In this document: in pieces, positions 40,134-47,915 of the stretch | How positions within the stretch are numbered: the stretch's first letter is position 1 | Layout: every line of letters starts with the position of its first letter | Assembly: GCF_034931305.1 (NCBI RefSeq) | Contig: NZ_JAYGHY010000001.1 | Span: 1-64,000, forward strand | Direction: 5' to 3' | Length of the DNA: 64,000 bases | Origin: Cyanobium gracile_A | GTDB lineage: Bacteria > Cyanobacteriota > Cyanobacteriia > PCC-6307 > Cyanobiaceae | Position numbers and translations under genes: made by a program | Notes under the pieces: model-generated | Database searches by the model: none | Told to the model about the DNA's origin: nothing | What the model saw: only the letters and a program-made list of their open reading frames with translations

Positions 40134-40504
40134 ACCTCCTCCTGAGCCTCCTCGGCCGGCTCGTCGCCCTGGCCGGCGAATCCGAGGCCATGGCCGTCGG
40201 CGTACCGCTGCGCAAAGCGCATGAAGCGTTCGAAATCGGCGGTGCTCTTCCAGGTGTAGGTGGCTTCCAGGGCGCTGGCCTTGCCGTTGACGAAGCGGGC
40301 CTTCACCTCCCGGGTCACCATCTCGCCCTCCTCATCGAGCATGAACATCCCGGTGATGTCACCCACCGCCTGGGGGGCCAGGGCCTCGGGCTCCTCGAAG
40401 ATGAAGGTGGCCTGGCCGGTGCGGCCATCCCGGGATCGGGTCAAGCGGATGTCGGGCACGACCGTCTCGTCCACCCCGCGGAAGAACTGAATGGCGGCGG
40501 CCAT
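40130..40504 (-). CDS. psb28: photosystem II reaction center assembly protein Psb28
   Basis: A 124-residue thylakoid-surface protein that associates with CP47-containing assembly intermediates of photosystem II. Diagnostic: IQFFRGVDETVVPDIRLTRSRDG, ITGMFMLDEEGEM, VTREVKARFVNGK, and FERFMRFAQRYADGHGLGF. It carries an acidic tail (EPAEEAQEEV) beyond the usual end. First gene of an operon with two AI-2E permeases. Minus-strand TAAAGT near 40521-40526 could be its -10 element. Confidence 0.95.
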   Translation of the reverse strand: MAAAIQFFRGVDETVVPDIRLTRSRDGRTGQATFIFEEPEALAPQAVGDITGMFMLDEEGEMVTREVKARFVNGKASALEATYTWKSTADFERFMRFAQRYADGHGLGFAGQGDEPAEEAQEEV

Positions 40505-40584
40505 GGCACTCGCTGAAAAGAGGACTTTAGGCAGAGCCCGAACCCGTCCCCCACGCCCCAGGATCCAGTGCCCATCGGCCCTGA

Positions 40585-40590
40585 CATAGT
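40585..40590 (+). promoter_or_regulatory. CATAGT -10-like hexamer
   Basis: 39 bases upstream of the GUN4-domain gene, in the 125-base divergent gap with psb28. It lies between two GGATCC sites (40561 and 40592). No clear -35. Confidence 0.25.
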
Positions 40591-40629
40591 GGGATCCACC
40601 ATGCTGCCTTTTCGGCTGGTCGTTTTCCC

Positions 40630-41376
40630 ATGCTTTCCGGTCCTCCGGTTTCCAGCACCGTTGATGCCGATCAGCTGCTGGAGCGCTTCCTGGCAGGCTC
40701 GCCCCGTCAGCGCCGCAGCCTCCTGGGCTCGCTCGAGCAGGCCGGCTCCGACCTGCTGGATCGGATCCCGGACCGGCTGGACCGGCTCGATGCCACGGGT
40801 GACGACTGGGCCGCCGGCCATCTGATCCAGCTGCTGCTGGCCTGCGGGGAAACAGCCCGGCAGGAGGCCTGGCTGGCGCGCCACCCCGAGGGCTGGCTCG
40901 CCGTCGCCAGCGTCGCCGGCCTCGACTACGCGCCGCTGCAACACCATCTGATGCGGCAGGCCTTCGAGGCGGCCGATCGCCTCACCAGTGAGCACCTGCG
41001 CCAGCTGGCCGGTGAGCCGGCCATGCGGCGCGGCTACGTCTATTACAGCGAGGTTGCGGCGATGCCGGCCACCGACCTCACCAGTCTCGACCGTCTCTGG
41101 TGCTGCTACTCCCAGGGGCGTTTCGGGTTCTCGGTCCAGGCCCGCCTGCTGCAGGTGTGTCAGGGGCAGTGGGATCGGCTCTGGCCCCGGCTCGGCTGGA
41201 AGAGCGACGGCACCTGGACCCGTTACCCGGGCTCCTTCCAGTGGGCGCTGGACGCGCCGGAGGGTCACATGCCCCTGATCAACCAGTTGCGGGGCGTGCG
41301 GTTGATGGACGCGGTTCTGCAACATCCCGCCATACAGGCCCGCCTGGGGGAGGCGCCTGCCGGGCGCGCGCGTTAG
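40630..41376 (+). CDS. GUN4 domain-containing protein
   Basis: A 248-residue protein. The N-terminal half is a helical bundle (VDADQLLERFLAGSPRQRRSLLGSL...), as in cyanobacterial GUN4 proteins. The C-terminal GUN4 core has LMRQAFEAADRLTSEHL, MPATDLTSLDRLWCCYSQGRFGFSVQARLL, and LGWKSDGTWTRYPGSFQWALDAPEGHMP. GUN4 binds porphyrins and activates Mg-chelatase in chlorophyll synthesis. Cyanobacteria have several GUN4-domain proteins, so this may be the regulator itself or a paralogue. Confidence 0.82.
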   Translation: MLSGPPVSSTVDADQLLERFLAGSPRQRRSLLGSLEQAGSDLLDRIPDRLDRLDATGDDWAAGHLIQLLLACGETARQEAWLARHPEGWLAVASVAGLDYAPLQHHLMRQAFEAADRLTSEHLRQLAGEPAMRRGYVYYSEVAAMPATDLTSLDRLWCCYSQGRFGFSVQARLLQVCQGQWDRLWPRLGWKSDGTWTRYPGSFQWALDAPEGHMPLINQLRGVRLMDAVLQHPAIQARLGEAPAGRAR

Positions 41377-41379
41377 GTT
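41374..41379 (+). promoter_or_regulatory. TAGGTT -10-like hexamer
   Basis: Overlaps the TAG stop of the GUN4 gene, 29 bases before the next ATG. One of the recurrent TAGGNT hexamers; overlap with a stop codon makes chance plausible. Confidence 0.25.
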
Positions 41380-41408
41380 CCGGTGAGGCGAACTGGACTT
41401 CCTGCTGC

Positions 41409-41834
41409 ATGCAGCTCCGCTGGGCCGACTACATCACCCCCTCCACCCTGCAGCTGGCCCCGCTGGTGGAGTTGCTTCTTGAACCCATTGGCTGCGCGCT
41501 CCGCCAGGCGGAGCTGCAGCTCGGTCTGCAGGAGGCCCTGGTCAATGCCGTGCGTCACGGCAACGGCTGTGATCCCGGCAAGTGCCTGAGGGTTCGCCGC
41601 ATCGTCACCCCGCGCTGGGTGATCTGGCAGGTGCAGGACGAAGGCCCCGGGCTTCCGCCCCATGCCCGCCGCCGTTCCCTGCCCTGCCAGCAGGATGCCC
41701 CCTCCGGCCGGGGCCTGTTCCTGATTCATCACTGTTTCGATGACGTGCGTTGGAGCGGCCGGGGCAACCGGCTGCAGCTGGCGGCACGGCGGGCTGTGGT
41801 CAGCGGCCGTGGGCCGGACAGCCTGGATCGCTGA
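41409..41834 (+). CDS. RsbW-like anti-sigma/serine-kinase ATPase
   Basis: A 141-residue single GHKL ATPase domain. The N box is LQEALVNAVRHGN, the G1 box is VQDEGPGLPP, and the G2 box is SGRGLFLIHHCFDDV. This is the layout of stand-alone anti-sigma-factor kinases such as RsbW, which bind ATP and phosphorylate an anti-anti-sigma partner. No partner gene lies nearby. It overlaps the convergent DUF6439-type gene by 35 bases. Confidence 0.8.
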   Translation: MQLRWADYITPSTLQLAPLVELLLEPIGCALRQAELQLGLQEALVNAVRHGNGCDPGKCLRVRRIVTPRWVIWQVQDEGPGLPPHARRRSLPCQQDAPSGRGLFLIHHCFDDVRWSGRGNRLQLAARRAVVSGRGPDSLDR

Positions 41835-42162
41835 TCTCGGCCCGCAGCCAGGCCTGGGCGTTCTCCAGCAGGGCGATCGCGCTGCGCCGACCTTCGGTGG
41901 CCGCACGGGCGGCCGGCTCATCAGCGGCCAGAAGCTGAACCAGGGCCGCCGCCACCTGTTCGGCCGCGCGCCGGGAGCGCTGGTGCTTGAGGGCATGCCA
42001 GTCCCGATCACCGATGCTGAGCTGGCGATGCAGGCGTTCGGCCAGGGGCAGGGCCTCCGGTGGCCACGACCGGTGCGACGGAATCAAAGCACCGGAAGGA
42101 GACGCCGTTTCGTCTGGAACGCTGGTGGCTGCCACTGGACGATCGGACCGCAGTGGCCCCAT
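41800..42162 (-). CDS. DUF6439-like cyanobacterial protein
   Basis: About 120 residues. The conserved part begins at WPPEALPLAERLHRQLSIGDRDWHALKHQ, followed by RAAEQVAAALVQLLA and the terminal LRAEISDPGCPAHGR, a pattern seen in small cyanobacterial proteins of unknown function. All helical, cytoplasmic. Start at 42162 is chosen because an upstream ATG (42237) would overlap the divergent gene at 42201. The 3' end overlaps the ATPase gene by 35 bases. Confidence 0.65.
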   Translation of the reverse strand: MGPLRSDRPVAATSVPDETASPSGALIPSHRSWPPEALPLAERLHRQLSIGDRDWHALKHQRSRRAAEQVAAALVQLLAADEPAARAATEGRRSAIALLENAQAWLRAEISDPGCPAHGR

Positions 42163-42200
42163 CCTGTCGTTTCGGGCCTCGCCCTGTCGATCGCGCCGCC

Positions 42201-42470
42201 ATGAGCCGCCTCCTGCGCCCCCGTCGCTCACCGCCACCCGGACTGCTGCACCATCTGGCGGCGGTGCTGAGCATCGCCGGCCGCCCGGGGGCCGTTGCCC
42301 CTACGGGTGTGACCCTGCGGCGGCGGCGGCAGAAGCTCGAGCTGGCCCAGAGGCTGCTGGATCCACTCCCCGACGGCCTGCTGCCGAGCAGCCGGCATAG
42401 CGAACGCTTCTGGTCGGCCCTGCGCTGGGGGGGGCTGGGGCTGCTGTTGGCCTGGCTGTTGCGTCCCTGA
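42201..42470 (+). CDS. small hypothetical membrane protein
   Basis: An 89-residue protein: a basic N-terminal half (MSRLLRPRRSPPPGLLHHL, LRRRRQKLELAQRLLDPLPDG) and one C-terminal hydrophobic helix (ALRWGGLGLLLAWLLRP). Function unknown. It is divergent from the DUF6439-like gene and stops one base before the GS-like gene's stop on the other strand. The real start could be further upstream in the open frame. Confidence 0.5.
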   Translation: MSRLLRPRRSPPPGLLHHLAAVLSIAGRPGAVAPTGVTLRRRRQKLELAQRLLDPLPDGLLPSSRHSERFWSALRWGGLGLLLAWLLRP

Positions 42471-42471
42471 A

Positions 42472-43788
42472 TCAGGCGATGGGGTCACTGGCGAACTCGA
42501 GGGGATGGGGCCGGTGCTCCAGCTCCTCCAACTCCAGGCGTTTGAGGGTGATCCAGTCCTCGATCAGCTCCTGGCTGAAGACACCACCGGCCAGGAGGTA
42601 GTCATGGTCGCCGCCCAGGGCCACCAGGGATCCGCCCAGGTCGGTGGGCAGGCTGGCGCTCCCTGACGGGACAGAACCGGCGGCGGCGGGCTCCAGATCG
42701 CTGGGGGATCCCGGATCGCTCTGGCGGCGCACGCCATCGAGCCCGGCCATCAGCATGGCCGCCAAAGCCAGATAGGGATTGGCCAGCCCGTCTGCCTGGC
42801 GCAGCACCAGCCGCCGCTTGTCGGGGTCGCTGCCGCTGTCGGGAACGGCGACCACCGTGGAGGGGTCGTTCCTGGCGTAGGTCAGGCGGGTCGGGGCCGC
42901 GGGGCCGCTCCGCAGCCGCCGGTAGCTGTTGGCGCCTGGGTTGGCGAAGGCGGCCAGGGAGGGGCCATGGTGCAGCAGCCCCCCCAGGTACCAACGGGCG
43001 GTCTGGGACAGGTCGCCGTAGGTGCCTTCGCCGCAGAACAGGGGCTGGCCGGCCCTCCAGAGGCTCTGGTGCACCGCCAGGCCGGCGCTGATGGGCTCCT
43101 GCGTTGGTCTCGGCAGCACGGTCGCGCTCCAGCCATGGCGCCGGGCGACGTGATGCAGCACGTAGCGGCTGACCATCAGGGCATCGGCGGCCCGCAGCAG
43201 ATCGTCGCTCCTCAGGCTCAGCCCATGGAGGGGGGCCGCAGGCGCCGGCTGACGCAGGCGGGCCGGCAGGCCCAGGGCCGCCAGGGTGAGCAGCAGCTCG
43301 TTGCCCAGCGCCTCCGGTGGCTCGGTGCCGGTGGCGACCTGGTAGCCACAACCCTGGGCATTGCAGTGCCAGGTCAGCTCGCTGAACAGAAAAAAGTCCT
43401 GTGTCACTCCGAAACGGGCCGCATCGGCCAGGCCGCTGCCGGCCAGCAGGGCCAGGGCGCGTCCGGCCAGGGAGCGGGGGCAGTGGCGGAGGTTCGCCCC
43501 GGACCCCGCCGGCGCCTTAAAGGTGGCGATCAGGCTGAGGCTTCGGGGGGAGAGAAAGGGGTCGATCCAGGCGGTGGCGGGGTCCGGATGCAGGACCAGA
43601 CCGCTGGCAAGGCTGTCGAGGGAAGGGCTGTCGAGGCATAGGCCCCGCTGAAAGGCCCCTTCGCCGAACTGGTGGGCCTCCAGGCCGAACGAATGCCAGC
43701 GCCCCTGCAGGTCACTCACCTTGAGGTCGATGCGCTCGATGCCGTCCTCCCCGAGGCGGCGCAGGACGTCCTGGGCGGAGGTGGCCAT
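42472..43788 (-). CDS. glutamine synthetase-like protein, predicted pseudoenzyme
   Basis: A 438-residue protein that follows type I glutamine synthetase along its whole length. The N-terminal domain (QDVLRRLGEDGIERIDLKVSDLQG) and PATAWIDPF, CPRSLAGRAL, AVHQSLWRAGQPLF, NPGANSYRRL, ANPYLALAAMLMAGLDGV and RPHPLEF are all recognisable. The metal- and substrate-binding residues are not kept. PEAEFF becomes VTQDFF. Both Glu of the E212/E220 region are gone. MHVHQS becomes LAVHQS. The flap Glu in YEAPV is Ala. RLEFR becomes RLVLR. Glutamine synthesis is therefore unlikely; a regulatory or binding role is possible. The region between residues ~140 and 150 is also shortened. Confidence 0.85.
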   Translation of the reverse strand: MATSAQDVLRRLGEDGIERIDLKVSDLQGRWHSFGLEAHQFGEGAFQRGLCLDSPSLDSLASGLVLHPDPATAWIDPFLSPRSLSLIATFKAPAGSGANLRHCPRSLAGRALALLAGSGLADAARFGVTQDFFLFSELTWHCNAQGCGYQVATGTEPPEALGNELLLTLAALGLPARLRQPAPAAPLHGLSLRSDDLLRAADALMVSRYVLHHVARRHGWSATVLPRPTQEPISAGLAVHQSLWRAGQPLFCGEGTYGDLSQTARWYLGGLLHHGPSLAAFANPGANSYRRLRSGPAAPTRLTYARNDPSTVVAVPDSGSDPDKRRLVLRQADGLANPYLALAAMLMAGLDGVRRQSDPGSPSDLEPAAAGSVPSGSASLPTDLGGSLVALGGDHDYLLAGGVFSQELIEDWITLKRLELEELEHRPHPLEFASDPIA

Positions 43789-43950
43789 GGCGGGGGTGGA
43801 TGGGAAGGCTGCCGCCACGATGGTGCCCCCTCGTCGGGCCGGTGGCCGCGTAACCGTTTCTGTCAGATTCCCCAGAACCAGCCGCAGGACAGGAATCTGG
43901 CGGATTGCGAGTGCTACCTTCCGCTGCAGGTGCGTCGATCCGTTTCGTCC

Positions 43951-44469
43951 ATGCGAGATGCCATCACCGGTCTGATTGGTCGTTACGACCAGCTGGGCCG
44001 CTATTTCGATCGTTCCGCGATCGATCGGATCGATGCCTACTACGGCCAGGCGGCGTTGCGACTCGCCGCGGTTGAACTGATCAACCGGGAAGCGGCCGTC
44101 ATCGTGCGCGAGGCGGCCCAGCGCCTCTGGCTCGAGGATCCCGAACTGCTCCTGCCTGGTGGTAACGCCTACACCACCAGGCGCCTGTCGGCCTGCCTGC
44201 GCGACATCGACTACTTCCTGCGCTACGCCAGCTATGCCCTGGTGGCAGACGATTTCACCATCCTCGACGAGCGCGTTCTCAACGGCCTCGATGACACCTA
44301 CAAGAGTCTGGGTGTTCCCACCGGACCGACCGTCCGCAGCATCGCCCTGCTCGGCGAGGTGATCACCGAGATGCTGGCCGATGCCGGCCTGGTGGACACC
44401 GGCCTGGTTCGGGCCCCCTTCGAGCACCTCTGCCGCGGCCTCTCCTCCAGCAACGTCCGCGCCCGCTGA
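43951..44469 (+). CDS. apcF: allophycocyanin beta-type subunit (ApcF-like)
   Basis: A 172-residue phycobiliprotein of the allophycocyanin core. MRDAITGLIGRYDQLGRYFD matches the beta/ApcF N-terminus. The chromophore region NAYTTRRLSACLRDIDYFLRYASYALVADD includes the Cys that attaches phycocyanobilin. LDERVLNGLDDTYKSLGVP and the C-terminal helices complete the globin-like fold. The start motif MRDA and the overall pattern favour ApcF (beta-18, a core-linker partner) over ApcB. The pigment is made by PcyA, encoded 11 kb downstream. Divergent from the GS-like gene across 162 bases. Confidence 0.82.
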   Translation: MRDAITGLIGRYDQLGRYFDRSAIDRIDAYYGQAALRLAAVELINREAAVIVREAAQRLWLEDPELLLPGGNAYTTRRLSACLRDIDYFLRYASYALVADDFTILDERVLNGLDDTYKSLGVPTGPTVRSIALLGEVITEMLADAGLVDTGLVRAPFEHLCRGLSSSNVRAR

Positions 44470-44481
44470 GAGGCCGTTCCC

Positions 44482-44487
44482 TAGTCT
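44482..44487 (+). promoter_or_regulatory. TAGTCT -10-like hexamer
   Basis: Lies 43 bases before the GTG start of the aminotransferase gene in a 61-base gap after apcF. No clear -35. Confidence 0.25.
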
Positions 44488-44530
44488 CGGATCACCACTG
44501 CCGCTCCGCCAGGTCTTGCCTCTTCTCCCA

Positions 44531-45712
44531 GTGCCTCCCACCGTCAGCAGCACCCACAGGCTCGCTCTGGATCCCATCGCCACCCCGGAGCGGCTGCTGC
44601 TGGGCCCTGGCCCTTCCAACGCCCACCCCACGGTGCTGCAGGCCCTGGCCCGGATGCCGATCGGGCACCTCGATCCCCTCTACATCGAGCTGATGGGAGA
44701 GGTGCAGGAACTGCTCCGCTACGCCTGGCAGACCGACAACCGGCTCACCATTCCGATGAGCGGCACCGGCAGCGCCGCCATGGAAGCCACCCTGGCCAAC
44801 ACCATCGAGCCCGGCGACAAGGTGCTGGTGGCCGTGATGGGCTACTTCGGCCAGCGCCTGGTTGACATGGCCGGCCGCTACCGGGCCGACGTTGTCACGA
44901 TCGAGCGGCCCTGGGGAGAGGCCTTTGATCTGGCCGAACTCGAAGCGGCCCTGATCACGCACAAGCCCGCCATCCTGGCGATGGTGCATGCCGAAACCTC
45001 CACCGGCGTGTGTCAGCCGATGGACGGCATCGGCGACCTCTGCCGCCGGCACGACTGCCTGCTGCTCCTCGACACGGTCACCTCGCTTGGGGCGGTGCCG
45101 CTATACATCGACGCCTGGAAGGTGGACCTGGCCTACAGCTGCAGCCAGAAGGGGCTCAGCTGCCCTCCCGGCCTGGGTCCCTTCACGATGGGTCCGAGGG
45201 CTGAGGCCAAGCTGGCCGCCCGCTCCGGCAAGGTGCCCAACTGGTATCTCGATGTCTCTCTGCTCAACAAGTACTGGGGCAGTGACCGGGTGTACCACCA
45301 CACCGCACCGGTGAACATGAACTTCGGCATGCGCGAAGCCCTGCGGCTTCTGGCCGAAGAAGGGCTGGAGGCCGCCTGGGCACGCCACCGCAGCAATGCC
45401 GAGCGCCTCTGGGCCGGGCTGGAGCGGCTGGGCCTTGAACTGCATGTCAGCGAACCCCTGCGCCTGCCCACCCTCACCACCGTCCGCATCCCCGAGGGGG
45501 TCGACGGCAAGGCCTTCAGCCGCCATCTGCTCGATCGCTTCGGCATCGAGGTGGGCGGCGGGCTCGGGGATCTGGCCGGCAAGGTGTGGCGCATCGGCCT
45601 GATGGGCTACAACAGCACCCCGGAAAACGTCGATCGCCTGCTCGATCTGTTCGCGAGCGAACTGCCCGCTTTTCAGTCGTCCCCTGCCGCTGTTCCCGCC
45701 GCCATCGCCTGA
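44531..45712 (+). CDS. class V aminotransferase, alanine/serine-glyoxylate type
   Basis: A 393-residue PLP enzyme. It probably converts glyoxylate to glycine with alanine or serine as amino donor, a photorespiratory step. Seen: LLLGPGPSNAHPTVLQAL, PMSGTGSAAMEATLAN, MVHAETSTGVCQPMDGI, LLLDTVTSLGAVP, YSCSQKGLSCPPGLG (PLP-binding Lys), YHHTAPVNMNFGMREAL, and GGGLGDLAGKVWRIGLMGYN. The start is GTG 44531 (VPPTVSST), as the frame upstream runs through apcF. It overlaps the convergent tadA by 40 bases. Confidence 0.88.
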   Translation: MPPTVSSTHRLALDPIATPERLLLGPGPSNAHPTVLQALARMPIGHLDPLYIELMGEVQELLRYAWQTDNRLTIPMSGTGSAAMEATLANTIEPGDKVLVAVMGYFGQRLVDMAGRYRADVVTIERPWGEAFDLAELEAALITHKPAILAMVHAETSTGVCQPMDGIGDLCRRHDCLLLLDTVTSLGAVPLYIDAWKVDLAYSCSQKGLSCPPGLGPFTMGPRAEAKLAARSGKVPNWYLDVSLLNKYWGSDRVYHHTAPVNMNFGMREALRLLAEEGLEAAWARHRSNAERLWAGLERLGLELHVSEPLRLPTLTTVRIPEGVDGKAFSRHLLDRFGIEVGGGLGDLAGKVWRIGLMGYNSTPENVDRLLDLFASELPAFQSSPAAVPAAIA

Positions 45713-46179
45713 CGGGCCTGGCGCCGCTGCCGGAACCACTGCTCCAGCTGCTGAGCGGCCCGCGCGCCCCTCACTCCACCGCTGACCGCCATGGTGTGAT
45801 GGGCGCTGGGGTGGCTGGAGAGGTCGAGGCTGCCGCCGAGGGCACCGCGCTTGGGGTCGCCGGCGGCGTAGATCACACGGCCCACCCGCGCCTGGATCAG
45901 GGCACCGGCGCACATCGGACAGGGCTCAAGGGTCACCAGCAGGGTGCAGCTGTTGAAGCGCCAGTCGCCCCTTGCCGCCGCGGCCTGACGCAGGGCCAGC
46001 AGTTCGGCATGCCCCAGGGGATCCGCCCGTCGGTGGCGACGATTGCTGCCCCAGCCGACGCAGCGGCCGGCCTCATCCAGTAAGACGGCTGCGACGGGGA
46101 TCTCCCCCCGGGCCCCGGCCGCCTCGGAAAGGCGCAGGAGCCGGTCCATCCACAGCAGGCTGACGGCGTCACTGACCAT
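45673..46179 (-). CDS. tadA: tRNA adenosine(34) deaminase
   Basis: A 168-residue zinc enzyme that deaminates A34 to inosine in the wobble position of tRNA(Arg). The active site is complete: HAE (LGHAELLALRQ) and PCPMCAGAL. RVGRVIYAAGDPKRGALGG is the family's substrate-binding loop. The C-terminal arginine-rich helix (QWFRQRRQARQ) is typical. Divergent from the PLP decarboxylase gene (40 bases). Confidence 0.93.
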   Translation of the reverse strand: MVSDAVSLLWMDRLLRLSEAAGARGEIPVAAVLLDEAGRCVGWGSNRRHRRADPLGHAELLALRQAAAARGDWRFNSCTLLVTLEPCPMCAGALIQARVGRVIYAAGDPKRGALGGSLDLSSHPSAHHTMAVSGGVRGARAAQQLEQWFRQRRQARQAMAAGTAAGDD

Positions 46180-46219
46180 CCTTTGTTTCTAGCCATCCTT
46201 CGCCAGGGCAGGCGGCAGA

Positions 46220-47677
46220 ATGCCGAGGCCCCCACAGTCGCCGTTGGCCAGCGTCCCCCCCGCCCACCGGCCATCGTCGTCCCCTCAGGACTTCGGCGCC
46301 TTTGCCGATCCCTTTCAGCCGGACCCGGTCCTGGAAGAGGTCCTGCAGCAGGCGTCCGGACTGCTCTGCCGCTGGCTTGGCCAGGCCGGCCACGGCACCC
46401 CCCTTCCCGGGCTGAGTGTGCTGCCGGTGGTGGAACCGGAGCTGGCGGGACTGGGAAGCGAGAGGCTGCTGGCCGATCTGCAACTGGTGATGGAAGGGGC
46501 CTACAACCCCAACCATCCCGGCGCCCTGGCCCACCTCGATCCGCCGCCCCTGTCGGCCTCGATCGTGGCCGATCTGATCTGCGCCGGCCTGAACAACAAC
46601 CTGCTGGCCGAGGAGCTCTCCCCCAGCCTCAGCCGTCTGGAGCGGGCCCTGTGCGCCTGGATGGCCGGGCGGCTTGGGCTCCCTGACGGTGCCGGGGGCG
46701 TGGCCGCCAGCGGCGGCAGCCTCAGCAACCTGATGGCCCTGGTCACCGCGCGCCATCAGCGTGGCCTGGCCTGCCGGGGCGAGGCGGTGGTCCTGTGCAG
46801 CGAGGAGGCCCATGTCTCGCTGGTCAAGGCCACCGCCGTGATGGGTCTGCCGCCCGAAGCCCTGGTGCAGCTCCCCGTGACCGCTGCCGGCACGCTTGAA
46901 CCCCAGGCCCTTGAGGAGCGGCTGGCGCAGCTCGATCGGGCTGGTACGCCGGTGATCGCCGTGGTGGCCACCGCCGGCACGACCGTGCGCGGCGCCTTGG
47001 ATCCTCTGGAGCCGATCGCGGCCCTGTGCCGGCGCTACGGCCACTGGCTGCACGTCGACGGGGCGATCGGCGCGATCTTCGCCTTCAGCGAACGATTCCG
47101 TACCCGGCTCACAGGCCTGGGGCTGGCCGATTCGATCACGGTCAACCCCCAGAAGCTGCTCGGCATCACCAAGACCTCCTCCCTGCTGCTGCTGGCGGAT
47201 CCGCGCCACCTGCAGCGGGCCTTTGCCACCGGACTGCCCTACATGGAACCCAGCTGGGGCGGCGGCCACCAGGGGGAGGCGGGGCTGCAGGGCACCAGGC
47301 CCGGGGAGATCCTCAAGCTCTGGCTGGGTCTGCGCCAGCTCGGACTTGACGGCGTGGCCGCCCTCATCGACGCGGCCGTCCAGCGCCGTACGGACCTGGA
47401 GCAACGGTTGCGGGCCATGGGGGGCCTCAGCCTCTGCAGCGGCCCCCTGCATCTGCTCGCTTTCCGGCCCGATGGCTGCGAAGGAACCGCGGCGGAACGC
47501 TGGAGTGCCGCCACCCGGGCGGCCCTGCTGGCCGAGCAGCTGATGCTCTCGCGGCCCGTCTACCGGGGCCATCACCATCTCAAGGCGGTGCTGGGCAACC
47601 CGCACACGCTCCCGTACCATCTCGAGCGGCTCAGCCTGGTGGTGCAGCAAAGCCTGGCGGAGCCCCCCCATGGCTGA
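46220..47677 (+). CDS. group II PLP-dependent decarboxylase
   Basis: A 485-residue enzyme of the glutamate/aromatic/2,4-diaminobutyrate decarboxylase family. Seen: GAYNPNHPGALAHLDPPPLSASI, AASGGSLSNLMALVTAR, AHVSLVKA, VATAGTTVRGALDPLEPIA, LHVDGAIGAIFAFSE, and SITVNPQKLLGITKTSSLLLL with the PLP Lys in NPQKLLG. The substrate cannot be told from sequence alone; 2,4-diaminobutyrate or aspartate are candidates. The first ~40 residues are low-complexity, so the true start may be later. It overlaps the next gene by 8 bases. Confidence 0.85.
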   Translation: MPRPPQSPLASVPPAHRPSSSPQDFGAFADPFQPDPVLEEVLQQASGLLCRWLGQAGHGTPLPGLSVLPVVEPELAGLGSERLLADLQLVMEGAYNPNHPGALAHLDPPPLSASIVADLICAGLNNNLLAEELSPSLSRLERALCAWMAGRLGLPDGAGGVAASGGSLSNLMALVTARHQRGLACRGEAVVLCSEEAHVSLVKATAVMGLPPEALVQLPVTAAGTLEPQALEERLAQLDRAGTPVIAVVATAGTTVRGALDPLEPIAALCRRYGHWLHVDGAIGAIFAFSERFRTRLTGLGLADSITVNPQKLLGITKTSSLLLLADPRHLQRAFATGLPYMEPSWGGGHQGEAGLQGTRPGEILKLWLGLRQLGLDGVAALIDAAVQRRTDLEQRLRAMGGLSLCSGPLHLLAFRPDGCEGTAAERWSAATRAALLAEQLMLSRPVYRGHHHLKAVLGNPHTLPYHLERLSLVVQQSLAEPPHG

Positions 47678-47915
47678 ACCAGTGGCTGAAGCGATGCCGG
47701 ATCCGATCCCACCGAAGCTCCCGCTGAAGACTCCCCGCGGCAAGTGGGTGGCGATCGTCACCGGTGCTCTCTCGATCCTGATCGGGGTGGCCTACCTGGT
47801 GCTGATCACGGTGCTGGATTCCCGCGGTCCCCTTCAGCCGCCCCCCCCCGAGGCCCTGGGCGGGGCGGCAGCCGCCGTCTCTGGCGCTGCTGCAGAGGCT
47901 CCACCACCCTGTTGA
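47670..47915 (+). CDS. small single-span membrane protein
   Basis: An 81-residue protein: Pro-rich N-terminus (PVAEAMPDPIPPKLPLKTPRG), one helix (WVAIVTGALSILIGVAYLVLITVLDS), and an Ala/Pro-rich tail. Small membrane proteins of this type are frequent in picocyanobacteria. It overlaps the decarboxylase stop by 8 bases and runs antisense into the GTPase gene for 110 bases; the tail may therefore be constrained by the other strand. Confidence 0.6.
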   Translation: MAEPVAEAMPDPIPPKLPLKTPRGKWVAIVTGALSILIGVAYLVLITVLDSRGPLQPPPPEALGGAAAAVSGAAAEAPPPC

